Virus record (IMG/VR): IMGVR_UViG_3300006128_000049
Location: 1 to 27,277 of that record
Direction: 5' to 3' (one strand)
Origin: a virus
DNA length: 27,277 nucleotides
Shown here: positions 20,899-27,277 of the stretch, piece by piece
Layout: the number at the start of each line of letters is the position of its first letter
Numbering within the stretch: position 1 is the first letter of the stretch
The notes under the pieces: generated by a model
Seen by the model: the letters and a program-made list of their open reading frames with translations, nothing else
Told to the model about the DNA's origin: nothing
Databases searched by the model: none
Made by a program: the position numbers and the translations under genes

Positions 20899-20976
20899 CA
20901 GGGCATCCGGGAATTCGACCTTGTTGCCACTGGCCCGGCAGACGATGCAACGATTAACAAGGTAACTTTTGCATAA
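20890..20976 (+). pseudogene. Possible gene remnant or 28-codon leader ORF
   Basis: A frame ending at TAA 20974-20976 reads GIREFDLVATGPADDATINK then VTFA, which looks like the C-terminus of a virion protein and not like random leader. It opens after a stop at 20872-20874, with only a GTG (20890) as start and no ribosome binding site. The same bases contain a perfect eight-pair inverted repeat ACCTTGTT/AACAAGGT (20918-20925, 20956-20963), so a structured leader is an alternative. Confidence 0.35.
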
Positions 20977-20987
20977 GGACTTTTGTC

Positions 20988-21680
20988 ATGGCACGCACCA
21001 CATTTGAAGGCCCAATCCTATCGGGCGATAACCGTTTTGGCCCTATCCGCGACGTTGGATACACTGATTTAGTTCAGACAGCCTACCTAGATTTTTCTAA
21101 TACAACTTCAGGCACAACAGGCTATTCTGGCGGTTCTGGCGTTTTTATCAATGCCAATACGATCCCCAATTTACCTGGTAATATCTATTCTCCCCAAGCC
21201 GGTGTAGGTACTAATGCAGGTCCAACCGTTGTTACCCCAACTGCTGACACAGCAAGCAATATTTACCGCGGTGCGGTTATGTATCTACCTATTAACAGTG
21301 TTTTAACAACTGCTGATATCTTCTTAGGTACAGCAATCACTGTTACAGGTACAACACCTACTTTCACTGCAAAGATTGGTAACGCCTTTAACGGTTCGCA
21401 GTACGGTACAGTTGCCGCTGTTTCTACAGGTAGAAACACAATTGCTTTGACAGCCGCTGAAGTCAACGCATGGCAAGCTACAACACTAGACTTCCAGAAC
21501 CCGAACATTGGTGTCCAACCTTCTTTCTTCTCTCAAGTTGTGTTCACGTTCAACATCAACGGCGCATCTGCTGACTTGGCTAGTTTGAGTGCGGGTACTT
21601 TGTATTTCCTCTTGAGATACAGACAATACGACGCTAACATCGGCAACACAACAACTTACCCATACGGTAACTTTGACTAA
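20988..21680 (+). CDS. Virion structural protein (probable)
   Basis: A 230-residue protein, Thr/Ala/Gly/Asn-rich and beta-type, with no cysteine. It begins MARTTFEGPILSGDNRFGPI, a start shared by structural proteins of related environmental phages. The segment TADIFLGTAITVTG and a repetitive Thr-rich middle suggest a beta-sandwich. AAGGAC lies before the start, and transcription is renewed by the promoter at 20871. Position after the coat gene suggests a capsid or head-tail component; the exact role is unknown. Confidence 0.68.
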   Translation: MARTTFEGPILSGDNRFGPIRDVGYTDLVQTAYLDFSNTTSGTTGYSGGSGVFINANTIPNLPGNIYSPQAGVGTNAGPTVVTPTADTASNIYRGAVMYLPINSVLTTADIFLGTAITVTGTTPTFTAKIGNAFNGSQYGTVAAVSTGRNTIALTAAEVNAWQATTLDFQNPNIGVQPSFFSQVVFTFNINGASADLASLSAGTLYFLLRYRQYDANIGNTTTYPYGNFD

Positions 21681-21685
21681 TCCCT

Positions 21686-21709
21686 AGGGGGCTTTGACCC
21701 CTTCTTTTG
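21686..21709 (+). terminator. Weak Rho-independent terminator or attenuator
   Basis: The stem AGGGG/CCCCT (five pairs, seven-base loop) is followed by TCTTTT. It is short, so partial read-through into the next structural gene is likely. Confidence 0.5.
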
Positions 21710-21727
21710 AACTAAAGGAGATTATTC

Positions 21728-22231
21728 ATGACCACCCAATATGACGTCAAAGGCCTACAGATAAATGGCTCCGGCCAACTGATAGTAGGTCGTTGGCGTA
21801 TGAAGAACATTGTTATCCTTGGTAACGGAACTGCCGGGCGTATTGATATTTTCGATACGATAACCGCACCAACTTCTGTTACTTATGGACAGACAGGTAC
21901 AACAATCACTGTTACGCACAATGCACATGGCTATGTTGCAGGGCAAGCAGTCGGTCTAGCATTTGCTCCGGCAAGTGGTGTATCCCCTCTCTCAGGGGAC
22001 TACATTATCCAGACTGTTGCGACTAATACCTACACGGTTACTACTATCAATTCTGCTACTATTTCAACTGGAACAGCGGCACTTGAAGGTACACGTTGGA
22101 TGGCGAGCTACGAGACAGGTACCAATTTGCAACCATTCCAGATCTTGATTCCAGGCGAAGGCGTGCTTGCTTATAATGGTATTTATGCGGCAGTAACAAA
22201 TATTACCAATGTAACCATCTATTATGGATGA
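21728..22231 (+). CDS. Structural protein with a beta-rich 'HGY' repeat-like domain
   Basis: A 167-residue protein. The central segment (about 48-112, THNAHGYVAGQAVGLAF and YIIQTVATNTYTVT) matches a small beta domain often inserted in phage tail or fibre proteins ('HG..G..V.l....G..Y.V..v.tntftv'). The flanking parts look like a compact virion protein (MTTQYDVKGLQINGSGQL). AAAGGAG lies upstream, and the stop overlaps the glycosyltransferase start by eight bases. It is probably a head or tail surface component. Confidence 0.65.
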   Translation: MTTQYDVKGLQINGSGQLIVGRWRMKNIVILGNGTAGRIDIFDTITAPTSVTYGQTGTTITVTHNAHGYVAGQAVGLAFAPASGVSPLSGDYIIQTVATNTYTVTTINSATISTGTAALEGTRWMASYETGTNLQPFQILIPGEGVLAYNGIYAAVTNITNVTIYYG

Positions 22232-22961
22232 AAAACCAGTCAGTATAGAGGGACGCATCTTAATGATTGCGATCCCTGCGTATGATGGCAAGCTGAACAT
22301 CAAGTCGGCTTTTGCTCTGGCTACTCTTGCTATGGACATGGCAAAGCACGGGGCGAAGCTGTACTTGACTCAGATTTCTGGTTGTTCCCTCATAACAAAG
22401 GCAAGAAATGCACTCGTTGCTGATTTCTTGGAATCCGATGCTACTGATCTTTTGTTTATTGATTCCGATATTATTTTTAAGTCTGACGACGTTCTCAGAC
22501 TGTTGGCTCTAAGCGGCAATAAAGATATTACAGCGGGTGCATACCCCCGCAGGTCTAAGGACAAGAAGTTCTTTACCGATATCTATTTAGACGACCAAAA
22601 CCAAATTGAATTCCGCGACGGGATGCTAAGAGTAGACCGTATTGGCACAGGCTTTATGCTTATCCGCCGCCATGTCCTAGAAACAATGAAGGCTAACCAC
22701 CCAGAGTGGGGCTACTACAATAACGTCAACGAGCGCACAGACTGCGCCTTGTTTGATTTTGAGCTCAAGAACGGCGAATATTATGGTGAGGACTATACGT
22801 TCTGTAACCGCGCAAAGGCCGATGGGTTCTCTATCTACCTCGATCCAGACATTAACTTGCCCCATATTGGCACTGAAGAGTACACCAACCACTTTGGTGA
22901 GGAAGTTATCAAACCCTTGATTGCGATCAATCAGATTGCAAAGGAGACAGTCAATGGCTAA
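22224..22961 (+). CDS. Glycosyltransferase-like protein (GT-A fold)
   Basis: A 245-residue protein. LLFIDSDIIF (about 76-85) holds the DxD metal motif (D80-S-D82) of GT-A glycosyltransferases, preceded by a Rossmann-like N-terminus (RILMIAIPAYDGK) and followed by RIGTGFMLIRR (139-149) and GEDYTFCNRAKADG (188-201). The His in LPHIG (about 214) may be the second metal ligand. It would transfer a sugar from a nucleotide-sugar donor. Encoded between virion genes, it may glycosylate a structural protein; a host surface target is the alternative. Translation is coupled to the upstream gene. The donor and acceptor cannot be predicted. Confidence 0.8.
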   Translation: MDEKPVSIEGRILMIAIPAYDGKLNIKSAFALATLAMDMAKHGAKLYLTQISGCSLITKARNALVADFLESDATDLLFIDSDIIFKSDDVLRLLALSGNKDITAGAYPRRSKDKKFFTDIYLDDQNQIEFRDGMLRVDRIGTGFMLIRRHVLETMKANHPEWGYYNNVNERTDCALFDFELKNGEYYGEDYTFCNRAKADGFSIYLDPDINLPHIGTEEYTNHFGEEVIKPLIAINQIAKETVNG

Positions 22962-23199
22962 AACCCCTGCATGGCAACGCAAAGAAGGGAAGAATAAAAA
23001 TGGTGGGCTCAACGCCAAAGGGCGTGCTTCTGCCAAAAAAGAAGGTCACAATCTGAAGCCACCACAGCCCGAAGGTGGACCAAGAAGAGATTCATTTTGT
23101 AGCCGGATGACCGGCATGAAGAAGAAAATGACGTCTGAGAAGACGGCAAAAGACCCGAATAGTCGTATTAACAAATCACTTAGAGCTTGGAACTGCTAA
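22954..23199 (+). CDS. DUF6321-like small basic protein
   Basis: An 81-residue basic protein with AWQRKEGKNKNGGLNAKGRA near the N-terminus and SFCSRMTGMKKKMT (about 47-60), followed by a basic tail ending SLRAWNC. The ordered motifs 'RKEGKNxxGGLNxKGR' and 'SFCxRMxGMK' are those of DUF6321, found in phage and some eukaryotic-virus genomes, with no known activity. AAGGAG precedes ATG 22954, which overlaps the glycosyltransferase stop by eight bases. It is probably a nucleic-acid- or virion-associated protein. Confidence 0.82.
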   Translation: MAKTPAWQRKEGKNKNGGLNAKGRASAKKEGHNLKPPQPEGGPRRDSFCSRMTGMKKKMTSEKTAKDPNSRINKSLRAWNC

Positions 23200-23444
23200 T
23201 GGAACCGATGGTCATTTGGAATCTCATCCTATCCGCAATGGTTGCGATATTGGGATTTTTCCTTAAAGAAAAGTTTTCAGAGCTTAAGAGACTGGATATT
23301 TTGCTTAACAAAACCCGTGAGGAGTTAGCTCGTGAGTATGTCCCCAAAGCAGAACTTAATCGCCTTAGCGACCACATTGACCAACGCTTTAATCGCATTG
23401 AAGCAAAAATTGACCAACTTATTCAGAAAGCCGTAGATGCCTAG
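23199..23444 (+). CDS. Membrane-anchored coiled-coil protein
   Basis: An 81-residue protein. Residues about 5-24 (VIWNLILSAMVAILGFFL) are one membrane span; the rest (KEKFSELKRLDILLNKTREE onward to QLIQKAVDA) is a charged coiled coil. The layout resembles small phage proteins sometimes called holin- or XhlA-like. The start overlaps the upstream stop (TAATG). No endolysin gene is visible nearby, so a lysis role is possible but not shown; a virion or membrane scaffold role is also possible. Confidence 0.72.
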   Translation: MEPMVIWNLILSAMVAILGFFLKEKFSELKRLDILLNKTREELAREYVPKAELNRLSDHIDQRFNRIEAKIDQLIQKAVDA

Positions 23445-23682
23445 TACAAGCAAGAAACAGCATAAGCTAATGGAAGCTGTGGCGAACAATCCCAAGTTCG
23501 CTAAGAAGGTTGGTATCCCACAAAAGGTGGGTAAAGACTTTGCGACGAAGGACAAGGGCAAAAAGTTTGGATCGGGTGGTGACACCATTCGTGAAGATAA
23601 GCAAGCAATCAATAAGCCAAAGACCCAACACGGGGCCGAGGCTTTTTTCAAAAAGGGCGGTAAAACGTCCAAATCTAAATAG
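23437..23682 (+). CDS. Small lysine-rich protein (SKKQ...FAKKVGIP family)
   Basis: An 81-residue basic protein. Residues 4-32 (SKKQHKLMEAVANNPKFAKK then VGIPQKVGKDF) match a recognisable family of small phage proteins, after which comes a Lys/Gly-rich tail with FFKKGGKTSKSK. The start overlaps the upstream stop by eight bases. Proteins with this motif are widespread next to head genes and may bind DNA or RNA in the virion. No function is established. Confidence 0.78.
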   Translation: MPSTSKKQHKLMEAVANNPKFAKKVGIPQKVGKDFATKDKGKKFGSGGDTIREDKQAINKPKTQHGAEAFFKKGGKTSKSK

Positions 23683-23691
23683 GAGTCTCAC

Positions 23692-23859
23692 ATGGCGACA
23701 TCAAAGAAAGAACAGAACATTACCAATGAGAAAATGGGTAAAGTTCAATCCGGCGGCTTGAAGAAATTCGGCGAACACTCAATCCAAGAAAAAGGCCACA
23801 CAAAGGGAAAAAACATCTCTATGCCTTCTTCTAAAGTTTTAGGGATGAACCAGAAATGA
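23692..23859 (+). CDS. Small basic protein (55 aa)
   Basis: A 55-codon ORF (MATSKKEQNITNEKMGKVQS at the start) ending GMNQK. AGGAG lies six bases before the ATG at 23692, and the stop overlaps the next start by four bases (ATGA). It is Lys/Gly-rich and presumably disordered, like its neighbours. There is no motif. Confidence 0.72.
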   Translation: MATSKKEQNITNEKMGKVQSGGLKKFGEHSIQEKGHTKGKNISMPSSKVLGMNQK

Positions 23860-24044
23860 AACATTACCACGAAGAAGTAGCTGAACTTCACAGCAAACAA
23901 GACGGCAAAATGCCCATGAAACACCACCACGAAGACATGAAAGCTCGTGAGAAAGAGCACGACGGCGCAACTCATGGCTTCAAACACTTCCATGAAGAAG
24001 TCGCTAAGATGTGCGGCGGTGGCATGGCAAAGAAAGCCAAATGA
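23856..24044 (+). CDS. Small His-rich protein with three KHxHE repeats
   Basis: A 62-residue protein built of three related units, KHYHEEVAE (2-10), KHHHEDMKA (22-30) and KHFHEEVAK (43-51). Each has paired His and acidic residues, the last unit followed by a Cys-Gly-Gly-Gly tail. Such clusters can bind transition metals, but no known family came to mind. The start (ATGA overlap) is coupled to the upstream gene. The repeat spacing (about 20 residues) suggests internal duplication. Confidence 0.75.
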   Translation: MKHYHEEVAELHSKQDGKMPMKHHHEDMKAREKEHDGATHGFKHFHEEVAKMCGGGMAKKAK

Positions 24045-24193
24045 GAGCCTCTAGAGGTATGGGGGACATCAACCCCAAGAAGATGCCGAAACCACGCAAG
24101 ATACTGCGTAAAGACGCTCTTGAGCCTGTAGAAATCTATAAGCGCGGTGGCAAAGTCAGCGCCGTTGCTAAGAAAGACAAAGCGAAGAAATAA
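24041..24193 (+). CDS. Small basic protein (50 aa)
   Basis: A 50-residue, strongly basic protein, MRASRGMGDINPKKMPKPRK at the start and YKRGGKVSAVAKKDKAKK at the end. The four-base overlap with the previous stop supports the start at 24041 over the longer frame at 24011. The 'MRASRGMG..NPKKMPK' opening is a pattern I recall from related phages. Probably nucleic-acid binding. Confidence 0.72.
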   Translation: MRASRGMGDINPKKMPKPRKILRKDALEPVEIYKRGGKVSAVAKKDKAKK

Positions 24194-24195
24194 AC

Positions 24196-25131
24196 ATGGC
24201 TGAGTACACATCCGGTTCTACGTCCTTTAATCTTGAGCTCACCGATCTCGTTGAGGAGGCTTTTGAGCGGGCGGGTTCTGAGATGCGTACCGGCTATGAC
24301 ATGAGAACGGCGAGACGTTCTCTGAATCTATTGTTTGCAGATTGGGCCAATCGTGGTATCAATATGTGGACGATGGAGCAGGGCACTATCAATTTGGTGC
24401 AAGGGCTTAACACTTATCCGCTACCCGTGGATACGGTGGATTTGCTAGAGCATGTGATCCGCACACAGGCCAACGACATCAATAATCAGGCTGACCTGAC
24501 TATTACCCGCATTAGTGTTTCTACCTATGCGACCCTCCCCAATAAACTAACCCAAGCGCGTCCAATCCAAGTGTGGGTTCAGCGTCTTGATGGTATGACG
24601 TATTTAACTTCCGCAACGGTTGCGACCGCCGTTGGGTTGACAGATACAACAATTACATTGACAAATGTCAATAACTTCCCATCCGCCGGGTACGTATTGA
24701 TTGACAGCGAATACATTTACTACAACGACATTGTAGGAACCACGCTTGGTAATTGCTTCCGTGGACAGAATGGATCGACCGCTACGACGCACAGCATGGG
24801 CGCCGCTGTCTACATACCAAAACTCCCTGCAATCACCGTCTGGCCCACTCCTGACAACGCACAGCCCTATCAGTTTGTATACTGGAGAATGAAGCGCACT
24901 CAAGATGCCGGAAGTGGTGTCAATGTGATGGATGTGCCGTTCAGATTTATCCCTCCTATGGCGGCAGGGCTTGCCTATTATGTGGCGCTTAAAGTACCTA
25001 ATGGGCTAGAGAGATTACAGATTTTGAAGTCGCAGTACGATGAAACTTGGAATACTGCGGCAAATGAAGACCAAGAGCGTGCGGCGGTTCGGTTTGTACC
25101 TCGTCAGATGTACATTGGGGGTAGCACCTAA
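24196..25131 (+). CDS. Head-tail adaptor (P22 gp4-like) with an inserted beta domain
   Basis: A 311-residue protein. The N-terminal part (FNLELTDLVEEAFERAGSEM, then YDMRTARRSLNLLFADWANR) resembles head-completion adaptors that attach to the portal (P22 gp4-like: helix, 'LN.LL..WANRGI'). Residues about 135-210 (LTSATVATAVGLTDTTITLT to MGAAVYIPK) form a beta-rich insertion between two adaptor segments, and the C-terminus returns to helix (PPMAAGLAYYVALKVPNGLE). It starts two bases after the previous stop with a poor ribosome binding site, consistent with re-initiation. Confidence 0.7.
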   Translation: MAEYTSGSTSFNLELTDLVEEAFERAGSEMRTGYDMRTARRSLNLLFADWANRGINMWTMEQGTINLVQGLNTYPLPVDTVDLLEHVIRTQANDINNQADLTITRISVSTYATLPNKLTQARPIQVWVQRLDGMTYLTSATVATAVGLTDTTITLTNVNNFPSAGYVLIDSEYIYYNDIVGTTLGNCFRGQNGSTATTHSMGAAVYIPKLPAITVWPTPDNAQPYQFVYWRMKRTQDAGSGVNVMDVPFRFIPPMAAGLAYYVALKVPNGLERLQILKSQYDETWNTAANEDQERAAVRFVPRQMYIGGST

Positions 25132-25520
25132 TGGGTAATCGGTTTTCGTCAGCCAAAAATTCGATTGCGGAGTGCGACCGATGCGGCCAACGATACAAGC
25201 TAAAGACGTTGAAAAAGGAAGTCATCAAGACTAAGACCTACGACCTTTTAGTTTGTCCGACCTGTTGGGACCCAGATCAGCCCCAGTTGCAACTCGGTAT
25301 GTATCCTGTGGATGATCCGCAGGGTGTGCGGGACCCAAGACCTGACCGAAGCTATTACACATCTGGACTCGATACGCTCGGGTTCTCAAGCGGTGGTAGC
25401 CGGGTCATTCAGTGGGGATGGAATCCTGTTGGGGGTTCTAGTTTTTTCGATGCGGCTCTCACGCCAAACAATTTGGCTTTGACCGTAGCTATTGGGCAAG
25501 TTACAATTAGCACAACTTAG
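25131..25520 (+). CDS. Zinc-ribbon phage protein
   Basis: A 129-residue protein. C15-x2-C18 (CDRCGQRYKL) and C42-x2-C45 (LLVCPTCWDPDQPQ) form a likely zinc ribbon at the N-terminus. The rest is Gly/Pro/Asp-rich and probably beta. The start overlaps the adaptor stop by one base (TAATG). The pattern 'CDRCGxRYKLxxLKKE...VCPxCWxPxxPQ' is a conserved phage motif that I recognise without a known function. It may act in virion assembly at the adaptor. Confidence 0.78.
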   Translation: MGNRFSSAKNSIAECDRCGQRYKLKTLKKEVIKTKTYDLLVCPTCWDPDQPQLQLGMYPVDDPQGVRDPRPDRSYYTSGLDTLGFSSGGSRVIQWGWNPVGGSSFFDAALTPNNLALTVAIGQVTISTT

Positions 25521-25528
25521 GAGTTACT

Positions 25529-25714
25529 ATGGTTAAGAAACACGAAGACGAAGCAGAAGACAAGAAACTCATCAAGTCTATGCTCCAAAAAGAAGAGAAA
25601 AAGTTTGGCGTCAAGAAGATGGCCGCAGGTGGTAAGACCAATGCGAACATGAAATCTATGGGCCGTAACATGGCTAAGGTAGTTAACCAACGTAGCTCCG
25701 GAAGGGGTCGATAA
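25529..25714 (+). CDS. Small lysine-rich protein (61 aa)
   Basis: A 61-residue protein with an acidic start (KKHEDEAEDKKLIKSMLQK) and a basic, Gly/Asn-rich end (MAAGGKTNANMKSMGRNMAK). AGGAG lies before the start, and the stop overlaps the next start by one base. It shares the '[K/A]-G-G-K' pattern of the other micro-proteins in this cluster. Function unknown. Confidence 0.72.
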   Translation: MVKKHEDEAEDKKLIKSMLQKEEKKFGVKKMAAGGKTNANMKSMGRNMAKVVNQRSSGRGR

Positions 25715-25902
25715 TGGCTACAAAAAAGAACAATAAGCCCGCGTCGGCTTATGCTAAACCACACGACATGAGTGGTAAGGCTACAAAGATTGATGACACC
25801 CCCGGTGCCGGATATCCAGATAAAGTCAAAACAACCGGTATCAAAATTCGTGGTACAGGCGCGGCAACCAAAGGCGTAATGGCTAGGGGACCAATGGCGT
25901 GA
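25714..25902 (+). CDS. Small basic protein (GTGAATKG..ARGPMA family)
   Basis: A 62-residue basic protein. The C-terminus IKIRGTGAATKGVMARGPMA is a conserved pattern of small phage proteins that I recognise without a function. The N-terminus is Lys/Asn/Pro-rich. GGAAGGGG lies upstream. The stop overlaps the next gene's GTG start (GTGA). Confidence 0.75.
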   Translation: MATKKNNKPASAYAKPHDMSGKATKIDDTPGAGYPDKVKTTGIKIRGTGAATKGVMARGPMA

Positions 25903-26855
25903 CATACACTGAACTTGTAAATAGTATTCAGAGCTATACGGAGAACCAGTTCCCGGCTGTGTATCTCGCGGATGGGACAATACAATCTTCGACAACGCAG
26001 ATTAACCGTTTCATCGAGCAAGCTGAACAACGCATTTACAACACCATTCAGTTTCCCTCGTTGCGTGCAAACGTGACGGGGACAGTCACACCCTCAAACC
26101 CCTATCTTTCTTGCCCTAATGATTTTCTTTCGGTTTACTCCATAGCGGTGTATTCCACGACAGGTACTAATGCGTACAACTATTACTACCTACTTAACAA
26201 AGATGTTAACTTCATCCGTGAAGCCTACCCAACACCACAAGCCACGGGTACTCCCAAGTACTATGCACTGTTTGGTCCTCAGTACAACAACGTTGCTGAG
26301 TTGAGCTTTCTCATGGGACCTACACCCGACCAGGCATATAACGTAGAACTTCACTATTATTACTACCCACCCACAATTATCCAAGGTGCGATTACTGCAA
26401 TGACTGTTGCTAATGCCGGTACTGGGTATGTTAACGGTACGTACTATGATGTGCCTGTCACAGGCGGAAATGGTAATTCTGCAACGGCTACCGTTGTAGT
26501 GACAAGTACTGGGGTCAATAGCATTACCGTAACGACTGGTGGTGCGTTGTATTCGGTTGGCGATACAGTTACTGTTGCTAGTTCATATATAGGCTCTGGT
26601 GGTTCTAATTTCACGGCTACTGTTTCTGCTGTTTCTAACGCAACCGGTATGACATGGCTTGGGGACAATTATGATTCTGTACTGTTGTATGGTTCTTTGG
26701 TTGAAGCTTACACATTCATGAAGTCAGAAGCCGATATCATTGCCGGTATCGATGGTAAATATAAAGAAGCGCTTATGGAAGCTAAACGCCTTGGAGACGG
26801 CCTCGAAAGGCAAGATGCTTATCGTAGTGGTCAGTATAGACAGGCGGTGACATAA
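25899..26855 (+). CDS. SU10-like adaptor with an inserted glycine-rich beta domain
   Basis: A 318-residue protein. The N-terminal part (MTYTELVNSIQSYTENQFPA and INRFIEQAEQRIYNTIQFPS) and the C-terminal part (DNYDSVLLYGSLVEAYTFMK to the end) are the two halves of a phage head-tail adaptor (SU10-type). Between them, about residues 160-250, is a Gly/Thr-rich beta domain (VANAGTGYVNGTYYDVPVTG, VGDTVTVASSYIGSGG) typical of domains found inserted in virion proteins. The start is GTG, supported by a GTGA overlap. The adaptor sits under the portal and links head to tail. Confidence 0.75.
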   Translation: MTYTELVNSIQSYTENQFPAVYLADGTIQSSTTQINRFIEQAEQRIYNTIQFPSLRANVTGTVTPSNPYLSCPNDFLSVYSIAVYSTTGTNAYNYYYLLNKDVNFIREAYPTPQATGTPKYYALFGPQYNNVAELSFLMGPTPDQAYNVELHYYYYPPTIIQGAITAMTVANAGTGYVNGTYYDVPVTGGNGNSATATVVVTSTGVNSITVTTGGALYSVGDTVTVASSYIGSGGSNFTATVSAVSNATGMTWLGDNYDSVLLYGSLVEAYTFMKSEADIIAGIDGKYKEALMEAKRLGDGLERQDAYRSGQYRQAVT

Positions 26856-27277
26856 TGTCGTTTACAGGAAATTGGGCGTGCGACGTATTCAAAGTTGGTC
26901 TTATGAACGGGACTTACAACTTCGGTACAGGCACGACCCAAAACTTCTACATTGCGCTGTATACCAACACGGCTACGCTTAACCAAACAACGCAGTCCTA
27001 CACCAATGTGGGGGAAGCGAGCGGTGGTAACTATACGCCTGGCGGTCAAGCGCTAACGATTATTCAAGTTCCAACGGTAGGGTCTTCAGGGGACACTGCG
27101 TATATTTCATTTGCTAATCCTATGTGGGTAGGGTCGATTACCGCTAGGGGCGCTCTGATTTATCTGAATAACGGTACGACAAATCCTGCGGTTTGTGTAT
27201 TAGATTTCGGTGCCGATAAAGTATCTACCTTGACCTTTACGGTTCAGTTCCCTGCGGTTACCAATTCATCAGCAATT
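26855..27277 (+). CDS. Virion structural protein, 3' end beyond the window
   Basis: An open frame of 141 residues to the right edge, starting MSFTGNWACDVFKVGLMNGT and containing FYIALYTNTATLNQTT and GNYTPGGQALTI. This is a familiar pattern of phage structural proteins following adaptor genes. The final QFPAVTNSSAI suggests only a few residues are missing. The start overlaps the adaptor stop (TAATG). It may be a tail or tail-tip component. Confidence 0.72.
   Translation, partial: MSFTGNWACDVFKVGLMNGTYNFGTGTTQNFYIALYTNTATLNQTTQSYTNVGEASGGNYTPGGQALTIIQVPTVGSSGDTAYISFANPMWVGSITARGALIYLNNGTTNPAVCVLDFGADKVSTLTFTVQFPAVTNSSAI

Noticed and set aside
1-27277. CRISPR array, integrase, transposase or attachment site
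   Set aside because: No regularly spaced direct repeats and no recombinase motifs were seen; the 18-bp palindromes are too far apart and irregular for an array.

Overview
The window is part of the genome of a tailed double-stranded DNA bacteriophage (Caudoviricetes). The evidence is a complete packaging and head cluster: small terminase, large terminase, portal, scaffold and HK97-fold coat, followed by head-completion (adaptor) and structural genes. Genes are short, tightly packed and often overlap by 1, 4 or 8 bases. No integrase, transposase, tRNA, rRNA or CRISPR array was found. The long portal with a Gln-rich C-terminus and the two adaptor-like proteins suggest a podovirus-like or related virion, but the tail genes that would settle this lie outside the window. 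Host promoters have near-perfect sigma70 form (TTGACA, 17 bp, TATAAT-like), so the host uses a standard sigma70 polymerase. Resemblance to phages of freshwater Proteobacteria is my impression only.

Layout. Bases 1-10062 are a leftward (minus strand) arm of accessory and host-takeover genes. In transcription order they are: three small paralogous proteins (10062-9154); a structured non-coding stretch with its own promoter (9126-8635); small membrane and basic proteins; a Cys-rich acidic protein; a complete di-zinc exopeptidase; a protein of the 'MGADIH' phage family; several small and membrane proteins; then an operon behind a perfect consensus promoter (4176-4148). That operon encodes a DUF3150-like protein, a MoxR-type AAA+ ATPase and a VWA protein with an HExxH metallopeptidase motif. 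Bases 10063-10757 are gene-free and hold a leftward promoter, iteron-like repeats, a 91-bp inverted repeat, a 35-nt pure A/T tract and two leftward terminators; this is the best candidate for a replication origin or control region. One isolated leftward gene (10758-11267) has its own promoter and terminators. Bases 11268-11615 are a second control region with a palindrome and a G-quadruplex motif.

From 11616 to the right edge all genes read rightward: terS-like, terL, a small protein, portal, a small protein, a GroES-like co-chaperonin, scaffold, a small structural protein, a probable decoration protein and the major capsid protein, ending in a strong terminator (20225-20250). Next comes a self-contained HNH endonuclease cassette with its own promoter and a hairpin over its ribosome binding site. 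A strong promoter at its 3' end (20871-20898) restarts transcription into further structural genes, a glycosyltransferase, a chain of tiny lysine-rich proteins, two adaptor-like proteins with inserted domains, a zinc-ribbon protein and a final structural gene cut by the window edge.

The most notable unexplained signals are: an 18-bp palindrome (consensus TTTCCTACYGGTAGGAAA) present six times, only in the left arm and the control regions; the 450-nt promoter-driven leader with three perfect hairpins; the tandem three-gene paralogous family; the chained lysine- or histidine-rich micro-proteins; and the origin-like region.
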